Assembly (NCBI GenBank): GCA_028822585.1
Contig: JAPKDL010000024.1
Span: forward strand, 1-34,961
Origin: Alphaproteobacteria bacterium
GTDB taxonomy: Bacteria > Pseudomonadota > Alphaproteobacteria > UBA8366 > GCA-2717185
Direction: 5' to 3'
DNA length: 34,961 nt
The notes under the pieces were generated by a model that worked only from the letters and a program-made list of their open reading frames with translations, did no database searches and was not told where the DNA came from. Made by a program: the position numbers and the translations under genes. Of the stretch, positions 33,206-34,961 are shown piece after piece. Position 1 is the first letter of the stretch, and the number at the start of each line of letters is the position of its first letter.

Positions 33206-34369
33206 GTGGCTCTGCAATTTGGCGTGTTCGATCATATCGAACCACAGGATGGATTGACGCTCAAACAAAGCTACGATTTACGGTTAACACAGATCGAAAA
33301 ATTGGATAAGGCGGGGTTCTACGCTTACCACTTGGCGGAACATCACTCCCCCGCCGTGCATAGTTTGGCGCCGTCACAAAATGTTTTTCTGGCCGCCGTA
33401 TCCCAACGCACGACACATCTGCGCTTTGGACCCTGTGTGTACGTACTGCCCTTGCACCACCCGTTACGACTGATCGAAGAAATCAGTATGTTGGATCACC
33501 TAAGTGGCGGCCGTATGGAAATTGGCGTTGGGCGCGGCGGCGTTCTGGAAGCCTATTTCTGGGGCCAGGAACCGGATTCTGACATCAACTTTGCGCGCTA
33601 TCAGGAAACCCTGAACATCATGCGCGAAGGGTTGAACACGGAATTCCTGACCTATAAGGGACAATTCCACAGCTTCGACGCCTTACCGATGCGGTTGCAA
33701 CCGGAACAACGCCCCTATCCGCCAATGTGGTACATGCGCAACGCGGAAACGGCGGCGTTGGAAGGCATGAATACGGTCATCGTCGGCACGCTGGAAAGTC
33801 TGAAGCACGAAGTTGTGCGATATCACGAGGTCTGGGCTAAAACCCATGGTGAAGGCGCGCTGACGGTACAGGGACAGGAACCCAAGATTGGGCTGGTTGT
33901 CCATATGGTTTTGGACGAAACCGACGAAAAAGCCATCGCCGCTGCAAAACCGGCTTGGGACAAATATCGCTGGAATTTGGCCGCGCCCCGACGTATGGAA
34001 GCCGAAAAACGCGGATTGACACAATTTCAAACCGATACAAAGGAAGGCGGGTTTGGATTTACGGGTGCCCGCCCGGTGCAATTGCCGACACGGGAAACCC
34101 GCAAGGACATCGACGCGGAATTGGAACGCTTTGATGAGCAAAAGGGTGAAAAGCTGGACCCGACCCGGCTGGGCGGCGTCGCGCTCGCAGGGTCACCGGA
34201 TTCAGTGCGGCGTTACATGGCCGAATACCTGGCGACGGGCGCCAATTATTTCGTATGTTCCTTCCAGTGGGGCGACCTGTCACACGAAACGGCGATGCGC
34301 TCCATCGACCTCTTCACCAAGGAAGTCATGCCGCACTACGTGATCAGTAAATCCGCCGCCGCAGATTAA
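33206..34369 (+). CDS. LLM-class flavin-dependent oxidoreductase
   Basis: A 387-residue luciferase-like monooxygenase fold protein that uses reduced flavin supplied by a partner reductase. Family blocks: LQFGVFDHIEP at the N-terminus, FYAYHLAEHHSPAVHSLAPS, LRFGPCVYVLPLHHPLRLIE, and EISMLDHLSGGRMEIGVGRG with the phosphate-binding RMEIGVGRG. These are typical of the bacterial luciferase/alkanal monooxygenase relatives. The GTG at 33206 is chosen because AAGGAG lies 8 bases upstream; longer in-frame starts are not family-like. Its neighbours are fragments, so the substrate cannot be inferred from context. Confidence 0.9.
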   Translation: MALQFGVFDHIEPQDGLTLKQSYDLRLTQIEKLDKAGFYAYHLAEHHSPAVHSLAPSQNVFLAAVSQRTTHLRFGPCVYVLPLHHPLRLIEEISMLDHLSGGRMEIGVGRGGVLEAYFWGQEPDSDINFARYQETLNIMREGLNTEFLTYKGQFHSFDALPMRLQPEQRPYPPMWYMRNAETAALEGMNTVIVGTLESLKHEVVRYHEVWAKTHGEGALTVQGQEPKIGLVVHMVLDETDEKAIAAAKPAWDKYRWNLAAPRRMEAEKRGLTQFQTDTKEGGFGFTGARPVQLPTRETRKDIDAELERFDEQKGEKLDPTRLGGVALAGSPDSVRRYMAEYLATGANYFVCSFQWGDLSHETAMRSIDLFTKEVMPHYVISKSAAAD

Positions 34370-34376
34370 GGCATCC

Positions 34377-34728
34377 CTAGACCAGAGTTTCGCCTTCAAT
34401 CGTGATGTGGTGCATAAGTTGTGCCGCTTCGATAGGCTAATTCCCGTTGGCGTGCTACATGGTGCTGAGATTGTTCCAGGTCATCATTTCGTGTGGAAGC
34501 TATTCATGATCGAAGTGGAATTTCGACTGGGTCGCGGGGGCTAACAATTTATCGACCATGGCGTTGCTGTCACGATGTTCCAAATCGACGATATGATTAA
34601 GGCGGGTCGTGCTCATATTTAACGCGCCAATGGATGTTCCTCAGTAGGGGGTTTGCTCATCTCTTCATCAGTTCGTCTCGTCAGGATGCGTCGCTCCAGC
34701 CCAAGCACAGGATGGAAAACACGAACCC
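34377..34728 (-). pseudogene. TauD/TfdA-family dioxygenase, C-terminal remnant
   Basis: The minus-strand frame ending at a stop at 34377 reads MSTTRLNHIVDLEHRDSNAM, VDKLLAPATQSKFHFDHE, stop, LPHEMMTWNNLSTM, stop, HANGN, stop, PIEAAQLMHHITIEGETLV. This follows the C-terminus of Fe(II)/2-oxoglutarate dioxygenases of the TauD family (HEW.PHD...W.N..TMH...........LMHR.TI.G), with TAG in place of Trp and at two other positions. Further upstream VRVFHPVLGLERRIL (about 34683-34727) fits the preceding HPxTGR block, in another frame. The active enzyme would oxidise taurine-like or other acids; this copy cannot. Confidence 0.58.
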
Positions 34729-34961
34729 CTAAATTTTAGCGCCTCTTTTGGCCGGGGGTACATTACGCAAAGGGTGATCCCTCGTATGTGACCCAATGGA
34801 AGCCGGATGGCGCGGTGGGTTTACTTTTAACCGCTGTGGTAGCCCGACGCATGGGTGCTGAGTACCGTCTCGTTCATCGCTTGATTCATGCGCTTCGTAA
34901 TCGCGCGTGTTCCTTGAGGTCATGTCGGCGCATGGATATTAGTCATCCCTGGAGGTAATTT
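34729..34961. other. Right edge, no supportable gene
   Basis: The region may continue the decayed dioxygenase, but I cannot align any frame with confidence. It holds a GGGGTACATTACG motif at about 34754-34766 that also occurs at 22844-22856. Confidence 0.35.

Noticed and set aside
32964-33245. Minus-strand open frame of 93 codons before the LLM gene
   Set aside because: No recognisable motif, and its start lies inside the LLM gene; it may be decayed DNA but I cannot support a gene.
1-34961. Alternative genetic code suggested by in-frame TGA or TAG codons
   Set aside because: Stops within relics include TGA, TAG and TAA and co-occur with frameshifts and truncations, while all intact genes read normally with the standard code.

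Overview
The window looks like a chromosomal segment of an alphaproteobacterium. Supporting gene orders include the small twin-helix membrane protein followed by PduO-type cobalamin adenosyltransferase, etfB, etfA and 3-hydroxyacyl-CoA dehydrogenase; and tlpA divergent from argH, a short lipoprotein gene, lysA and a DUF4175/TIGR02302 gene. GluQ, Coq7, a YqaA-type membrane protein and a methylsuccinyl-CoA dehydrogenase fit the same assignment. I cannot place it below class level.

Layout. 1-1350 is a decayed zone: an IS3-family transposase tail, the right end of an IS5-like element, a lipoprotein gene truncated by it, and about 600 bases with nothing recognisable. 1355-5296 holds a membrane protein, gluQ, a 3-methyladenine glycosylase, a carboxylesterase and a conserved CxxC protein. 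5312-6203 is an internally deleted IS5-like element. 6299-8529 holds an HNH nuclease and, on the minus strand, a YqaA-like gene, dsbB and coq7. 8765-9782 is tRNA-Leu(CAA) with a truncated integrase next to it. 9924-20370 is the well-preserved core: cobalamin adenosyltransferase, electron-transfer flavoprotein, hydroxyacyl-CoA dehydrogenase, argH, lysA and the long DUF4175 protein. 20371-34961 is accessory: mcd, a broken bacteriohemerythrin, an orphan iron-type ABC ATPase, a chimeric amidohydrolase/permease reading frame, a CaiB-type CoA transferase divergent from an N-acyl-D-amino-acid deacylase-like gene, IS6-like relics, a zinc-less MDR oxidoreductase, a cupin protein, a DUF3105 protein, a class II aldolase-like protein, a mosaic of integrase, IS630 and hydrolase fragments, an LLM-class flavin oxidoreductase and a broken TauD-family dioxygenase.

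How the genes work together. EtfA/EtfB can take electrons from acyl-CoA dehydrogenases such as the Mcd-like protein and pass them toward ubiquinone, whose synthesis uses Coq7. The hydroxyacyl-CoA dehydrogenase belongs to the same C4/acyl-CoA metabolism. ArgH and LysA make arginine and lysine.

The strongest theme beyond housekeeping is genome erosion. At least four transposase families (IS3, IS5, IS6, IS630) survive only as fragments, and bacteriohemerythrin, TauD, alpha/beta hydrolase, integrase and ABC permease genes survive as frameshifted, stopped or truncated relics. Many of these have no long open frame and were found by reading the intergenic DNA in three frames. I found no CRISPR array, phage module, toxin-antitoxin pair or defence island. 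The best candidate for undescribed biochemistry is the CoA-transferase / N-acyl-D-amino-acid deacylase pair and its surroundings, which is an inference. All family assignments are by eye, without database searches.
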